A DNA stretch of 64,000 bases from Hyphomonas sp. Mor2. Its GTDB lineage: Bacteria; Pseudomonadota; Alphaproteobacteria; Caulobacterales; Hyphomonadaceae. The stretch lies in assembly GCF_001854405.1 (NCBI RefSeq), contig NZ_CP017718.1:992001-1056000 (forward strand), in the 5' to 3' direction. This document shows, piece after piece, positions 63,356 through 64,000 of the stretch. The notes below the pieces were generated by a model. It made no database searches, had not been told where the DNA came from, and was given only the letters and a program-made list of their open reading frames with translations. How positions within the stretch are numbered: the stretch's first letter is position 1; every line of letters begins with the position of its first letter. Both the position numbers and the translations under genes were made by a program.

Positions 63356-63369
63356 TGACACCGGTGACA
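63356..63369. promoter_or_regulatory. LacI-type operator and promoter of the glycoside hydrolase-ABC operon
   Basis: TGACACCGGTGACA is the exact reverse complement of the site upstream of the receptor. On the minus strand TTGTCA (63370-63365) overlaps it and, after a 16-bp spacer, TATTGT follows at 63348-63343 as a weak -10. The start codon at 63313 then lies about 25 bases past the expected transcription start. Confidence 0.65.
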
Positions 63370-63506
63370 ATAGTGGATGCGCTCAGCATGAAGCTGCAGG
63401 AGAGTATCGGATCCCCGGAAATTGTAATGTCCTTGGTGTGGGGTTCGGAACGACCCGGACTGACTTTTGTTTTCGGTCCAAGACAACGCTCTAATTTGAA
63501 GAAGCG

Positions 63507-63722
63507 TTAGAGATCGGTGCCACGACTAAATTCAAGAACCTCGCCTGGTTGGCATTTCAGGTGCCGGCAAATTGCCTCCAAAGTTGAGAAACGAACGGCT
63601 TTGACGTGGCCTCGTTTTAGATTAGAGAGGTTGGCCATGGTTACGCCGACTGAAACAGACAGTTCTGTTAGAGTAACGCCTCTGTCTAACATGACCTCAG
63701 CTAATCGTACTTTTATTGGCAT
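63507..63722 (-). CDS. Small XRE family helix-turn-helix regulator
   Basis: 71 residues, one-domain Cro/C1-type HTH: TLTELSVSVGVTMANLSNLKRG, then RFSTLEAICRHLKCQPGEVLEF, which matches the YozG-type HTH_26 family closely. The start codon lies at 63722. It is upstream of and in line with the sugar locus, separated by about 190 bp from the glycoside hydrolase start. Whether it regulates the locus is unknown. Confidence 0.85.
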   Translation of the reverse strand: MPIKVRLAEVMLDRGVTLTELSVSVGVTMANLSNLKRGHVKAVRFSTLEAICRHLKCQPGEVLEFSRGTDL

Positions 63723-64000
63723 GGCTGATCGGAACTCAATTTACGCGGTGTCGGCAGAACAAGGATACGCACCTCTATAAACTGATTATCCATAGGCTGT
63801 CTTCAAACCTGTCGCTCTTTCGGCTTCAATGGACCGAGGTCAAATTTGGGTCAAGGCAAGTCGCACAAGACGGGTGCTCGAAAATCATGGTGCTCGCGGA
63901 CTGAATGATTTGGGAAGCGATCCTATCGCTGTTTTGGCAGGTCGGGCGCGGTGTAAAAAATGAGTTTTTGTTCTCTACGCCACAGATATGCTTATGGAAA

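Noticed and set aside
63829..63963. 44-codon plus-strand frame at the window end
   Set aside because: Short, no ribosome binding site, no recognised motif; the flanking sequence is too brief to judge.

Overview
The window looks like a chromosomal piece of an aerobic, heterotrophic alphaproteobacterium with moderate G+C. A marine Hyphomonadaceae/Caulobacterales-like or related lineage is my best guess. It rests on the mix of TonB-dependent receptors, a class I PHA synthase, many acyl-CoA enzymes and LacI/TetR/Lrp regulators; no rRNA or other taxonomic marker is present. I saw no tRNA, CRISPR array or prophage. Mobile DNA is limited to one decayed IS3-type transposase tail near 47.5 kb.

Region 1 (1-16.9 kb) is a nearly complete valine/branched-chain amino acid degradation locus. 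It holds a thiolase cut by the window edge, an Lrp-type regulator, a small ACT-like protein, leucine dehydrogenase, all four subunits of the branched-chain 2-oxoacid dehydrogenase (E1alpha, E1beta, E2, E3), a LysR regulator and a class I PHA synthase. These are followed by methylmalonate-semialdehyde dehydrogenase, enoyl-CoA hydratase, acyl-CoA dehydrogenase, 3-hydroxyisobutyryl-CoA hydrolase and 3-hydroxyisobutyrate dehydrogenase. Every step from valine to propionyl-CoA can be assigned, and a PHA synthase sits in the middle.

Region 2 (17-34.4 kb) is accessory catabolism. A degenerate paralogue of the 3-hydroxyisobutyryl-CoA hydrolase and an SDR come first. A leftward set follows: GST, MFS transporter, APH-like kinase, acyl-CoA synthetase, crotonase, amidase and class III aminotransferase. 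It is divergent from a thiol dioxygenase-like cupin and an ATC-hydrolase-family protein. A TetR regulator, an ACAD11-like acyl-CoA dehydrogenase, a sulfite oxidase with its cytochrome subunit and a YeiH-family exporter come next. Together these read as a pathway that breaks down an unknown organosulfur compound and disposes of the sulfite.

Region 3 (34.4-49.5 kb) is a second catabolic island: a TonB receptor, MaoC-like hydratase, acyl-CoA synthetase, TetR regulator, flavoprotein, PhnZ-like HD oxygenase, epoxide-hydrolase-like enzyme, GMC oxidoreductase, class II aldolase and a large heme-binding lipoprotein. A shared palindrome, CTGAAC-N4-GTTCAG, lies in the promoters of several of these genes and of the degenerate hydrolase paralogue. 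It defines a probable TetR regulon.

Region 4 (49.9-64 kb) is carbohydrate uptake and hydrolysis: two LacI regulators, a cytoplasmic GH32 beta-fructosidase with a ROK fructokinase, a TonB receptor, a complete ABC importer and an MGH1-like (GH63-type) glycoside hydrolase. An operator-like 14-mer occurs identically, on opposite strands, at the two key promoters. A small XRE regulator closes the window.
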